This document shows positions 24,294 through 31,974 of a stretch of DNA of 32,035 nt, in pieces (positions within the stretch are counted from its first letter, which is position 1; each line of letters starts with the position of its first letter). Location of the stretch: NCBI RefSeq assembly GCF_014648295.1, contig NZ_BMQV01000049.1, forward strand, positions 1 to 32,035, in the 5' to 3' direction. Below the pieces are notes generated by a model. It ran no database searches and was not told where the DNA came from. It was given only the letters and a program-made list of their open reading frames with translations. This stretch comes from Shewanella saliphila (lineage in GTDB: Bacteria > Pseudomonadota > Gammaproteobacteria > Enterobacterales > Shewanellaceae). The position numbers and the translations under genes are program-made.

Positions 24294-25667
24294 CTAATTA
24301 TCGATAAATTGTTTACGGTCTAGGTCGTATTTGCGCATTTTGTCATACAAAGTCTTGCGTGGTAGCTCGAGATGTTCCATGGTCAATTTTATACTGCCTT
24401 TATTGTGATTTAACGCATCCTCTATTAATAAACGCTCAAAAAACTCTACCCGTTGCTGCAATGACATGCTGGTATGCATAGTAGTGTGGTTTTCTAAGTT
24501 ACCGGCGAATGCAGCCTCTGCACCTAGTAATACGTAGCGCTCAGCTAGGTTGCGTAACTCTCGTACATTACCGGGCCAGTCGTGGGATGTGAGCACCATG
24601 GTTTGTTGGGCAGTTAAGGCTATTAATGCTTTGTGGTAGCGAGTAGAAGCAATTCGAGCAAAATGTAAAAATAGTACTGGAATATCTTCAAGGCGCTCTC
24701 TAAGTGGCGGGATTGCTATTGTCACCAAATTTAAGCGGTAGAGTAAATCTTGTCTAAATTGGCCTTGCTCACATAGCTGTTGCAGGTTTAACTTGGTGGC
24801 CGCAATGACGCGAATGTCTAAATCAATAGGGGTGTTGGAGCCTAAGCGCTCTACTTTTCGGTCTTCGAGAACTCTTAGTAACTTAACTTGCAAAGACATC
24901 GGTGTGCTTTCGATTTCATCTAAAAACAGTGTCCCACCATTGGCGTATTCGAACTTACCAATGCGGCGTTTATCGATACCGGTAAATGCCCCTGATTCAG
25001 CGCCAAACAATTCACTTTCGATTAAATTCTCAGGAATAGCGCCACAATTTATGGCGACAAAATTGGCTTTATTGCGGTAGCTGTGATCATGTAAATAACG
25101 GGCAACAAGCTCTTTGCCTACGCCGGTTTCACCTTCGATCATGATATCGGCAGGGGTGTCGAGCACTTGGTCGATTAGGTGGCGCATCTTTTTCACTCCT
25201 GGGCTACTGCCAAGAATGCGAGGTCCGGGTGCAATATGAGACTCAAGCTCACGCTTTAATTTACGGTTTTCTAAGGTTAATGCACGTTTGTCTAGGGCAC
25301 GTTTTGTAACATCAAGAATGTGCTCATTATTAAAGGGCTTTTCAATAAAGTCATAAGCGCCTTTTTTTAGTGCATCAACGGCCATTGCGATGTCGCCAAA
25401 GCCGGTTAACAGTACAACTGGTAAATCGTTATCTTTGTGCTTGAGTTGCTGTAATAGGCTTAAACCATCGAGTTGAGGCATATTTACGTCAGATATAATG
25501 ATGCCTGCCCAGCCTTGGGTAATGTGGCTTGCAATGACTTGTGGGTCGGTTATCGCTAATGCATTAATACTTTCTAGTTTAAATAATTGTTGTAATACTG
25601 TGCCGATATGCGGTTCATCATCAACAATAATGACTTGATAGTCATTGATGTCTTGTATTTGGGTCAC
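24294..25667 (-). CDS. dctD: Sigma-54-dependent response regulator of C4-dicarboxylate transport
   Basis: A 457-residue NtrC-type activator. The receiver domain (about 10-125) has D16, D17, the phosphorylated D60 and K110. The AAA+ domain has Walker A GETGVGKE (179-186), the sigma-54 contact loop ESGAFTG (224-230) and Walker B LFLDEI (247-252). A Fis-type helix-turn-helix (LELPRKTLYDKMRKYDL) ends the protein. Once phosphorylated by DctB it should open a sigma-54 promoter; a candidate lies upstream of dctP. The start codon is GTG (25665-25667), two bases after the dctB stop, with GAGGAAG in the end of dctB as ribosome site, so the pair is translationally coupled. Confidence 0.92.
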   Translation of the reverse strand: MTQIQDINDYQVIIVDDEPHIGTVLQQLFKLESINALAITDPQVIASHITQGWAGIIISDVNMPQLDGLSLLQQLKHKDNDLPVVLLTGFGDIAMAVDALKKGAYDFIEKPFNNEHILDVTKRALDKRALTLENRKLKRELESHIAPGPRILGSSPGVKKMRHLIDQVLDTPADIMIEGETGVGKELVARYLHDHSYRNKANFVAINCGAIPENLIESELFGAESGAFTGIDKRRIGKFEYANGGTLFLDEIESTPMSLQVKLLRVLEDRKVERLGSNTPIDLDIRVIAATKLNLQQLCEQGQFRQDLLYRLNLVTIAIPPLRERLEDIPVLFLHFARIASTRYHKALIALTAQQTMVLTSHDWPGNVRELRNLAERYVLLGAEAAFAGNLENHTTMHTSMSLQQRVEFFERLLIEDALNHNKGSIKLTMEHLELPRKTLYDKMRKYDLDRKQFIDN

Positions 25668-25669
25668 GT

Positions 25670-27466
25670 TTACACTTCCTCACGTAAATAAAGCGGTAAA
25701 ATAATATGGAAAATAGCGCCGCCTTGCTGTGCATTTTCAACAGTAATTGAGCCTTGCATCGATTCAATGATGCGTTGAGAGATTGATAGCCCTAGCCCTA
25801 ATCCTTGGCGTTCGCTGGTGGTGTAGTAGGGTTCAAAAATTTTACTCATTTGGCTTTGTCTCACGCCCGGACCACTGTCTTGAATACTAATGTTCACTTT
25901 GCTATCGCAATATACTTCAATATGTAAGCGTCGGTCTTTTGATTGTTGCATAGCCACAATAGCATTACTCATCAAGTTAACCAGCACTTGTTGCAACCTG
26001 ACACTGTCTCCCCATATTTGGCAGCTATCTTTAAGTAGAGCAAGTGACAGTTTAACGCCTTGTTTGTCCATTTCGGGTTGAACAATAGTCAGTGCTTGTT
26101 CAATGGATTGATTGATATCTGTTGCGTTGTCTTTGCCCTGAGATTTGCGAGTAAAACTTTTAAATTGAGCAATAATATCGGCAAGCCTATCGGTGAGTTC
26201 TATCATGATATTAATATTACTGCGGGCGTCTTCAATCATATTACGCCCTATAAACGTTTGAGTGTTTTGGGCGTAACTTCTTAATGCCGCAAGTGGCTGA
26301 TTCAGTTCATGGTTAATGCTGGCTGATAAGCTACCAATAACGGTGAGTTTTGCCGCTTGTATTAACTCATCTTGGGTATCTTTTAGCTGGTTGTTTGCTT
26401 GCTCTAATTCTAACGTTCTTTCTTTAACTCTTTGTTCTAGTTGGTTTTGTGCCTGGCGCATTCTAATAAGGTTGCGTCTTCGCTCCAAACTATACAATAC
26501 AAATAATGCGAGCAACGAATATAGTGTGGTCGCTAATAACAATATCGGTGGTAATGACTCATAAAGGGGAGTCATAGGTGCCAATATATGCACATTCCAA
26601 TTGGCATTAGGCATATTTTGATGGTGTTCTAGGTATTGCTCTTGGCCATCTATGGATGAGATTCGGTATACCTGTGGCTTATTTGACCCAGTTGATGCAA
26701 ATTGCGGTACGAGATCAAGTTCACCAATGGGTCTATTGGCATAGCGTTTTGAGGCGTTGAGTGCGAAGCGTTTGGATTGTGATAACGGGGTGAGAGAGTT
26801 AAAGCGCCAACCGCTCATACTCGATAAAAAAACAATGTTATCTGGGTCGCTGATCATAAATTCATATTGACTTGCAATAGCAATGCCGCTGCTTTGTTGC
26901 TCAATTAAACTAATATCGACTTTGACAACAATGACACCTAATACCACGCCTTTATGATAAACCGGATTAGCAAAGTAAAACCCACGTTTATTGGACGATG
27001 TACCTACTGCATAGTAGCGACCGGATCGACCCGATATGGCCTCGATAAAATAAGGTCTAAACGAATAATCTTGATTGATAAATGAGTTTGGTTTATCCCA
27101 ATTACTGGCAGCAATTGCCACTCCCATTGCATCCGTTAAGTAAATATCAGACGATTCGGTGACTTGCTGTAACTCTGATAAGTATAGGTTCAGTTTATTG
27201 ATTGCTTGCGGATTTTGTTGGTCTAGCAAGCTTTGTTCAAAAATGGGGTTTTGGGCTAGTACGGCCGGGATATTTTCGTAGTGGCCTAGAGCATCATCAA
27301 TAAAAATAACTAATTCATTGATTTGCTTTTCAGATTGATTGGCTATTGATTCGGTGCCTTGTTCAAGCCAATACCAATGGGTTACTTTTAATGTTAGTAA
27401 CAAACCAAGAATGACCATAACGCGAACAACAATTTTGCGCTTTTTGATAGTCGAGAATGAAAACAT
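25670..27466 (-). CDS. dctB: C4-dicarboxylate sensor histidine kinase
   Basis: A 598-residue membrane kinase. TM1 is near residues 16-30, a periplasmic double-PAS-like sensor covers about 35-300, and TM2 lies near 305-326. A coiled-coil linker (LEQRVKERTLELEQANNQL) leads to the kinase core. The phosphoacceptor is H386 in SASINHELNQPLAALRSY. The N box (NLMSNAI, N501), G1 (DSGPG, D530) and G2 (GLGLGLS) follow. The HELNQPLAA motif is typical of the DctB branch. It lies downstream of dctPQM and directly before dctD. The ATG at 27466 is preferred over a TTG four codons upstream; GGGA lies seven bases before it. It senses external succinate, fumarate or malate by family knowledge. Confidence 0.91.
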   Translation of the reverse strand: MFSFSTIKKRKIVVRVMVILGLLLTLKVTHWYWLEQGTESIANQSEKQINELVIFIDDALGHYENIPAVLAQNPIFEQSLLDQQNPQAINKLNLYLSELQQVTESSDIYLTDAMGVAIAASNWDKPNSFINQDYSFRPYFIEAISGRSGRYYAVGTSSNKRGFYFANPVYHKGVVLGVIVVKVDISLIEQQSSGIAIASQYEFMISDPDNIVFLSSMSGWRFNSLTPLSQSKRFALNASKRYANRPIGELDLVPQFASTGSNKPQVYRISSIDGQEQYLEHHQNMPNANWNVHILAPMTPLYESLPPILLLATTLYSLLALFVLYSLERRRNLIRMRQAQNQLEQRVKERTLELEQANNQLKDTQDELIQAAKLTVIGSLSASINHELNQPLAALRSYAQNTQTFIGRNMIEDARSNINIMIELTDRLADIIAQFKSFTRKSQGKDNATDINQSIEQALTIVQPEMDKQGVKLSLALLKDSCQIWGDSVRLQQVLVNLMSNAIVAMQQSKDRRLHIEVYCDSKVNISIQDSGPGVRQSQMSKIFEPYYTTSERQGLGLGLSISQRIIESMQGSITVENAQQGGAIFHIILPLYLREEV

Positions 27467-27509
27467 GCATATTCCCAAGTGGCGATGTAATTATAGAGTA
27501 GAATTAAAC

Positions 27510-27533
27510 CGAGCCTTAATATGTTAAGGCTCG
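27510..27533 (-). terminator. Hairpin between dctM and dctB
   Basis: CGAGCCTTAA at 27510-27519 pairs perfectly with TTAAGGCTCG at 27524-27533 around a TATG loop. On the minus strand the tail is only moderately T-rich (GTTTAATTCT), so termination may be partial, letting some transcripts run from dctM into dctBD. Confidence 0.65.
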
Positions 27534-27556
27534 TCTATAATACGCCAATTATCAAG

Positions 27557-28954
27557 CTAGTAGCCGTTTAATTTGTCGATGTATTCAGGTAAAAACAATG
27601 ATATTTGCGGAATATAAGTAATTAATATCAAGAAACCAAGCAGTAAAACTAACCATGGTAAACATGACTGAATAACCCACCCCATGCTTTTCCCTGTAAT
27701 CCCTGCTGTGACAAAGAGGTTGAGCCCTACGGGGGGCGTGAGCATGCCTATCTCCATATTGACCACCATAATGATGCCTAAATGGATTGGGTCAATGCCT
27801 AACTGCGTAGCAATAGGGAACAAAATAGGTGCCATGATGAGCAAGATTGCCGATGGCTCCATAAAGTTACCTGCAGCTAAAAGCAGTAAGTTAACAATGA
27901 TTAAAAAGCCCCATGCTGGTAGGCCTAAGCTGACGATGGCTTCAGCGATGATGTGCGGAATACGTTCTGTGGTTAGTACGTGGGCAAACAACATTGCATT
28001 GGCAATGATGAATAACAACATAATGCTGACTTTAGCGCCATCACGTACCACATTGCGGATTTCTTTGTCTGCTGGGGTTTTGATGACGGCAAGCAACATA
28101 TAACCTATGTTACGCACAGAAGCTGTAATGATCGATTCTTGCTGATTACGCCAAGCCACATTTTTAAGTGGGCCTATATCGCGATAACCAAATACCGCAA
28201 TAAAATAAGCGTACACACAAGCTACAGCAGCAGCTTCGGTAGGGCTGGCCACACCACCGTAGATGGACCCAAGCACAATGAGAATCAGCGCTAATCCACC
28301 CATTGCTTTAGCGCTTGATATTGACAGCGCTTTTATGCCCGGGAACGGTCGTGAAGGTAGCTTTTTAATGCGGGCAACGATATAAATCGCGAGCATTAAA
28401 ATTAAGCCCATCATTAAGCCCGGAATAAGCCCTGCCATAAACATTCTCGCTGCCGATACTTCTGTGGCGGCGGCATAAACCAGCATTACAATTGACGGCG
28501 GGATCAAAATACCTAAAGTGCCAGAGGTGGTGATCACACCCGCAGCAAACTTCTCTGGGTAACCAGCTCTAACCATACCGACAATCACAATCGACCCTAT
28601 GGCTGCTACTGTGGCGGGGGATGAACCAGAGACCGCAGCAAATAGCATACAAGCCATGACAGATGCCATGGCTAATCCACCACGAATGTGGCCGACACTG
28701 TCCATGGCAAAATCAATGATCCGCCTTGCGACCCCGCCAGTAGACAAAAATGCCGAAGACAGAATAAAAAATGGAATAGCCAGTAAGGTGTAATGCTCTG
28801 ATGTTGATTCGTATAACTTTAATGCAATAGAAGCCAGTGAGTCATTAGAGAAGAGTAAGATTGTCAGCATGCTTGAAAAACCCAATGCAATAGCAATAGG
28901 CATACCGATCATCATGCAGATAAGTAGAGTGATAAATAATGTAGCAATAGTCAT
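27557..28954 (-). CDS. dctM: TRAP transporter large permease DctM
   Basis: A 465-residue membrane protein, the transport-catalysing subunit of a sodium-driven TRAP transporter. Conserved segments are SGSSPATVAAIGS (109-121), GILIPPSIV (148-156), SPTEAAAVA (237-245) and NMEIGMLTPPVGLNLF (399-414), which line the ion and substrate path. About twelve helices are visible. Typical DctM proteins have about 427 residues. The extra length seems to come from a cytoplasmic insert around 258-300 (GYRDIGPLKNVAW to TPADKEIR). Its start codon overlaps the dctQ stop (TAATG), so the two are coupled. Confidence 0.94.
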   Translation of the reverse strand: MTIATLFITLLICMMIGMPIAIALGFSSMLTILLFSNDSLASIALKLYESTSEHYTLLAIPFFILSSAFLSTGGVARRIIDFAMDSVGHIRGGLAMASVMACMLFAAVSGSSPATVAAIGSIVIVGMVRAGYPEKFAAGVITTSGTLGILIPPSIVMLVYAAATEVSAARMFMAGLIPGLMMGLILMLAIYIVARIKKLPSRPFPGIKALSISSAKAMGGLALILIVLGSIYGGVASPTEAAAVACVYAYFIAVFGYRDIGPLKNVAWRNQQESIITASVRNIGYMLLAVIKTPADKEIRNVVRDGAKVSIMLLFIIANAMLFAHVLTTERIPHIIAEAIVSLGLPAWGFLIIVNLLLLAAGNFMEPSAILLIMAPILFPIATQLGIDPIHLGIIMVVNMEIGMLTPPVGLNLFVTAGITGKSMGWVIQSCLPWLVLLLGFLILITYIPQISLFLPEYIDKLNGY

Positions 28955-29610
28955 TATTTGGCGTCCTTATCATTTTCTTGTTGTTCTGATGATGTTGATT
29001 GTGCAGCTTCATCGATTAAGTGCATGCTATCTTTGGCTTCATCAGCAAGTTGAAAACCAACAGCTTGATTTTTTAATATGGCAATAAATAATTCTATAAA
29101 ACGCCACGTTAACATTGAAAAACCAATCAATAAGATGCTTTGAGACAACCAAATTGGCACTGCGCCATCTTCAACATCAATACGCCATGTTTCCCACGCA
29201 TAATCAGGGTCTAACTGATGCACAAGCCATCCTGGTAAATCGATATCTTCCATTGGAATACCAATTTGGTACATTTGGCTTAAGTACTCCCAAGCGCCTT
29301 TTAAAAACAGTCCGCAGTAAACAAGGCAACATAGGCATGCAAAGATAGCGACTATTTTTTGCGGCTTACCAGATAGCTTTGATACAAAGGCGTCGACGCC
29401 GATATGCGCGCCCACTTTTACCCCATAAGACATGCCAAACAACACAAACCAACCGCATAGCGTAAGTGTTAGCTCCTGGATCCATAAGAAGCCGGTATTA
29501 AAGAAAAAACGCGCAATGACTTCGCCAAATACCAGCAAGGTCATCATCGTGATGAGTAGGTTGAGAAGGCCTTCTTCAAAATAGCCAAATAGTCTGGAAA
29601 TCACGGTCAT
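28954..29610 (-). CDS. dctQ: TRAP transporter small permease DctQ
   Basis: A 218-residue four-helix membrane subunit that partners DctM; seen are FFFNTGFLWIQELTLTLCGW (helix 2 region) and GVKVGAHIGVDAF, both characteristic of the family. It is longer than usual because of an extended periplasmic loop before the last helix and a hydrophilic acidic tail of about 35 residues. The frame reaches back to a TTG at 29646. The ATG at 29608-29610 is given here. AAGGAG at 29612-29617 is, however, only one base before that ATG and seven bases before an in-frame GTG at 29602-29604, so initiation two codons later is quite possible. Confidence 0.9.
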   Translation of the reverse strand: MTVISRLFGYFEEGLLNLLITMMTLLVFGEVIARFFFNTGFLWIQELTLTLCGWFVLFGMSYGVKVGAHIGVDAFVSKLSGKPQKIVAIFACLCCLVYCGLFLKGAWEYLSQMYQIGIPMEDIDLPGWLVHQLDPDYAWETWRIDVEDGAVPIWLSQSILLIGFSMLTWRFIELFIAILKNQAVGFQLADEAKDSMHLIDEAAQSTSSEQQENDKDAK

Positions 29611-29633
29611 ACTCCTTGTATAAGAAAGAGAGA

Positions 29634-29659
29634 GTACTGAACCCAATTGGACTCAGTAC
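29634..29659. other. Intercistronic hairpin between dctP and dctQ
   Basis: GTACTGA at 29634-29640 pairs with TCAGTAC at 29653-29659, and CCAATTGG inside is itself self-complementary. It has no T-run. Such a structure just after a binding-protein gene often protects the upstream message so that more DctP is made than permease. Confidence 0.5.
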
Positions 29660-29676
29660 CGGATTAAGGATTAAGA

Positions 29677-30696
29677 CTATTTAGTATTTGCAGCTTGTGC
29701 AGCATCAATCATATCTTTACCAATTTGATCTTCAAACTTCGCCCAAACAGGCTTCATTGCGTTAACCCATTGCTGGCGTGCTTCTGGCGTTAACGTCACA
29801 AGTTTTGAACGGTTTGAATCTAGAATGGCTTGTTTGTCTTCATTGCCTTTTTCTGCAGCAATTTTATTGCCAAGGGCAATCGCTTCATCAAGTGAAGATT
29901 TAAAGACAGCACGTTTGTCGGCCGGGAGGCCTTTCCAGAAGGTGTTTGATGTCACTACCATGTAATCTAATACACCATGGTTACTTTCAGTGATGTGGCT
30001 TTGCACCTCGTAGAACTTCATTGAATAAGTATTTGACCAAGTGTTTTCTTGACCATCAATGGCGCGAGTTTGTAGTAAGGTAAATACTTCTGAGAATGGC
30101 TTCTTAACAGGAATAGCACCTACAGCATCAAATTGAGCGGCAATGACATCTGATGCCATGATACGGAATTTTTTGCCGTTAGCATCTTTAGGCACATTTA
30201 GCGGGTCATTAGCAGAGAACTGCTTCATACCATTATGAAGATAACCTAAACCCACAACGCCTTTCCGGTTCATTGCATTTAATAGCTTTTGACCAGATTC
30301 TGATTGTTGAAAACGGTCAACCGCGTCCATGTCTTCAAACAAGAAAGGTAAATCAAAAATTTGCAGTTTTTTAGTGTAGCGTTCAAATTTTGATAGTGAT
30401 GGCGCAACAAACTGCACGTCGTTTAAAAGCAATGCCGCCAGTTCATTATTGTCGCCAAATAATTGCGAGTTAGGGAATACGTTAACAACATATTCACCCG
30501 GTAAACGTTGTTCAATGAGTTCTTTAAATTTAAGTGCCATTTGGCCTTTTGGAGTGTTTTCTGCAACAACGTGTGAAAATTTAATTTCTATGGGTTCTGC
30601 AAATACATTCAAGCTTACTGTCAGTATTGAAGCGGCAGTGGCGAACTTTGCAATTGATTTTAATGTATGTGTAAGGGTACGGGTCGATTTTTTCAT
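29677..30696 (-). CDS. dctP: C4-dicarboxylate-binding periplasmic protein DctP
   Basis: A 339-residue extracytoplasmic solute receptor of the TRAP family. A Sec signal peptide ends at NVFA, with cleavage after A33, and the mature protein starts EPIEIKFSHVV. The conserved carboxylate-binding arginine is R178 in KKFRIMASDV, and N218 lies in GQENTWSNTY, the second family landmark. The protein binds succinate, fumarate or malate and delivers it to DctQM. It heads the operon dctPQM-dctBD. Transcription is probably from the sigma-54 promoter about 100 bp upstream. The length and motifs match DctP rather than other TRAP receptors such as SiaP. Confidence 0.95.
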   Translation of the reverse strand: MKKSTRTLTHTLKSIAKFATAASILTVSLNVFAEPIEIKFSHVVAENTPKGQMALKFKELIEQRLPGEYVVNVFPNSQLFGDNNELAALLLNDVQFVAPSLSKFERYTKKLQIFDLPFLFEDMDAVDRFQQSESGQKLLNAMNRKGVVGLGYLHNGMKQFSANDPLNVPKDANGKKFRIMASDVIAAQFDAVGAIPVKKPFSEVFTLLQTRAIDGQENTWSNTYSMKFYEVQSHITESNHGVLDYMVVTSNTFWKGLPADKRAVFKSSLDEAIALGNKIAAEKGNEDKQAILDSNRSKLVTLTPEARQQWVNAMKPVWAKFEDQIGKDMIDAAQAANTK

Positions 30697-30743
30697 GAGG
30701 TTTAGCTTCCTTTTTTTAGTGTTATATATTCCTCACGGTGAAG

Positions 30744-30761
30744 ACTTGTTCCAGAACAAGT
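30744..30761 (-). other. Palindrome in the dctP leader
   Basis: ACTTGTTC at 30744-30751 and GAACAAGT at 30754-30761 form a perfect dyad with a two-base centre, extended by GAAG/CTTC with one bulged base. It lies between the predicted sigma-54 start site (near 30785) and the dctP ATG. It may be an operator or a leader hairpin. Confidence 0.5.
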
Positions 30762-30795
30762 ACTTCATAAACGCGTTATGAGGATATATAGACAT

Positions 30796-30811
30796 AGCAA
30801 GCTACGGGCCA
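30796..30811 (-). promoter_or_regulatory. Sigma-54 promoter of dctPQM
   Basis: On the minus strand the sequence reads TGGCCCGTAGCTTGCT, which matches the consensus TGGCACG-N4-TTGCT with one mismatch and keeps the invariant GG (-24) and GC (-12). The predicted start near 30785 leaves a leader of about 90 bases before dctP. An operon encoding a sigma-54 activator supports the call. Confidence 0.82.
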
Positions 30812-30884
30812 CAACGTTAAATTTTTTTAACCTTATGATAATTATTAACTTTAGTTTAAGTGGTCATATGTGTGTGTAATGATT

Positions 30885-30902
30885 TGTGTGGGATGTCACA
30901 CA
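30885..30902 (-). promoter_or_regulatory. Upstream dyad site 1 (DctD or CRP)
   Basis: TGTGTG-GGATGT-CACACA is a perfect dyad centred about 108 bp upstream of the predicted dctP start. This is a usual distance for an enhancer-binding site of a sigma-54 activator, so DctD is the first candidate. The inner TGTGT-N6-TCACA also matches the CRP consensus at nine of ten positions. Confidence 0.65.
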
Positions 30903-30917
30903 AAATAAATGTGCCTA

Positions 30918-30935
30918 TGGGTGGAATGTCACACA
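30918..30935 (-). promoter_or_regulatory. Upstream dyad site 2 (DctD or CRP)
   Basis: TGGGTG-GAATGT-CACACA is a close copy of site 1, 33 bp further upstream, which is about three helical turns and would put both on the same DNA face. Two adjacent sites are typical for cooperative NtrC-family activators. The AT-rich DNA at 30811-30860 between sites and promoter could bend, possibly with IHF. Confidence 0.6.
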
Positions 30936-31082
30936 TTTATTGTTGGTGTTATGACGATCTCATTTTGTTTGGGTATGTATCTATTGTGGATTGTTTTCTA
31001 GGTACATGAGCTGTGCGATATCTTGCAGCTGTAGAGTCGTAGTTGGGATTATAAAGATTAATATCATTTTTAAATAGGCACA

Positions 31083-31108
31083 AAAAAACCACCGTGAGGT
31101 GGTTTTTT
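31083..31108 (-). terminator. Terminator of the tRNA cluster
   Basis: AAAAAACCACC at 31083-31093 and GGTGGTTTTTT at 31098-31108 form an 11-bp stem with a GTGA loop. On the minus strand it ends in a T-run, 40 bp after the 3' end of tRNA-Ala. Confidence 0.9.
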
Positions 31109-31147
31109 GTTTCGAATACATATCAATATGTACGAATACCAATTTAA

Positions 31148-31223
31148 TGGTGGAGCTACACGGGATCGAACCGTGGACCTCTTCACTGCCAGCGAAGCGC
31201 TCTCCCAGCTGAGCTATAGCCCC
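31148..31223 (-). tRNA. tRNA-Ala (anticodon GGC)
   Basis: A 76-base cloverleaf including an encoded CCA end. The acceptor strand GGGGCTA pairs with the 3' TAGCTCC. The anticodon stem CTTCG/TGAAG holds the loop CTGGCAG, giving anticodon GGC. The T loop is GGTTCGATCC in form. It is the promoter-distal member of the cluster, closest to the terminator. Confidence 0.95.
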
Positions 31224-31259
31224 AAATTCTAGCTAATAAAAACTAAAACTTGAATAATA

Positions 31260-31335
31260 TGGTATCCCATAGGGGATTCGAACCCCTGTTACCGCCGTGA
31301 AAGGGCGGTGTCCTAGGCCTCTAGACGAATGGGAC
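31260..31335 (-). tRNA. tRNA-Glu (anticodon TTC), copy 1
   Basis: A 76-base tRNA with encoded CCA. The anticodon loop CTTTCAC sits on the stem CCGCC/GGCGG and the T arm is AGGGGTTCGAATCCCCT. The acceptor stem closes with a G1-U72 wobble and the discriminator base is A73. Confidence 0.96.
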
Positions 31336-31441
31336 ACTTTTGATACGTTATACTCTGTATCGAGTGAATACTCACTAATGCCTGTAGGCTAAACATCAAT
31401 GCTATCGAATCGTTAACTTTACAGTCAACCACTCAGAAAAG

Positions 31442-31517
31442 TGGTATCCCATAGGGGATTCGAACCCCTGTTACCGCCGTGAAAGGGCGGTGTCCTAGGC
31501 CTCTAGACGAATGGGAC
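31442..31517 (-). tRNA. tRNA-Glu (anticodon TTC), copy 2
   Basis: Identical to copy 1 over all 76 bases, 182 bp away, and followed by the same spacer sequence until the spacer diverges next to the pseudogene. Confidence 0.96.
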
Positions 31518-31604
31518 ACTTTTGATACGTTATACTCTGTATCGAGTGAATACTCACTAATGCCTGTAGGCTAAACATTGGTGCTAATTGCTACAAATCA
31601 ACAA

Positions 31605-31685
31605 GGATTCGACCCCCTGTTACCGCCGACTCTTTATAAACCAAAGTGGGCGATGCCCTAAGCTCTATTTCTAGACGAATGGGAC
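31605..31685 (-). pseudogene. Degenerate tRNA-Glu
   Basis: A broken unit in the array. The 5' part (GTCCCATTCGTCTAG) and part of the T arm (GGATTCGA on the plus strand) and the CCGCC half-stem remain. The anticodon region is scrambled and 19 bases longer than in intact copies. The 3' acceptor strand and CCA are gone, so no functional tRNA can form. Confidence 0.85.
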
Positions 31686-31791
31686 ACTTTTGATACGTTA
31701 TACTCTGTATCGAGTGAATACTCATCAATGTCTGTAGGCTAAACATCAATGCTATCGAATTGTTAACTTTACAGTCAACCACTCAGAAAAG

Positions 31792-31867
31792 TGGTATCCC
31801 ATAGGGGATTCGAACCCCTGTTACCGCCGTGAAAGGGCGGTGTCCTAGGCCTCTAGACGAATGGGAC
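31792..31867 (-). tRNA. tRNA-Glu (anticodon TTC), copy 3
   Basis: Identical to copies 1 and 2. It lies 350 bp from copy 2 because the degenerate unit is between them (182 + 168). Confidence 0.96.
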
Positions 31868-31974
31868 ACTTTTGATACGTTATACTCTGTATCGAGTGAA
31901 TACTCACTAATGTCTGTAGGCTAAACATCAATGCTATCGAATCGTTAACTTTACAGTCAACCACTCAGAAAAAG

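Noticed and set aside
31260..31700. Prophage or island attachment site at the tRNA-Glu genes
   Set aside because: No integrase, no phage genes and no flanking direct repeat other than the tRNA units themselves are in the window.
31591..31782. 63-residue minus-strand ORF in the tRNA array
   Set aside because: It reads across the degenerate tRNA and spacer; it is a chance frame in non-coding repeats.
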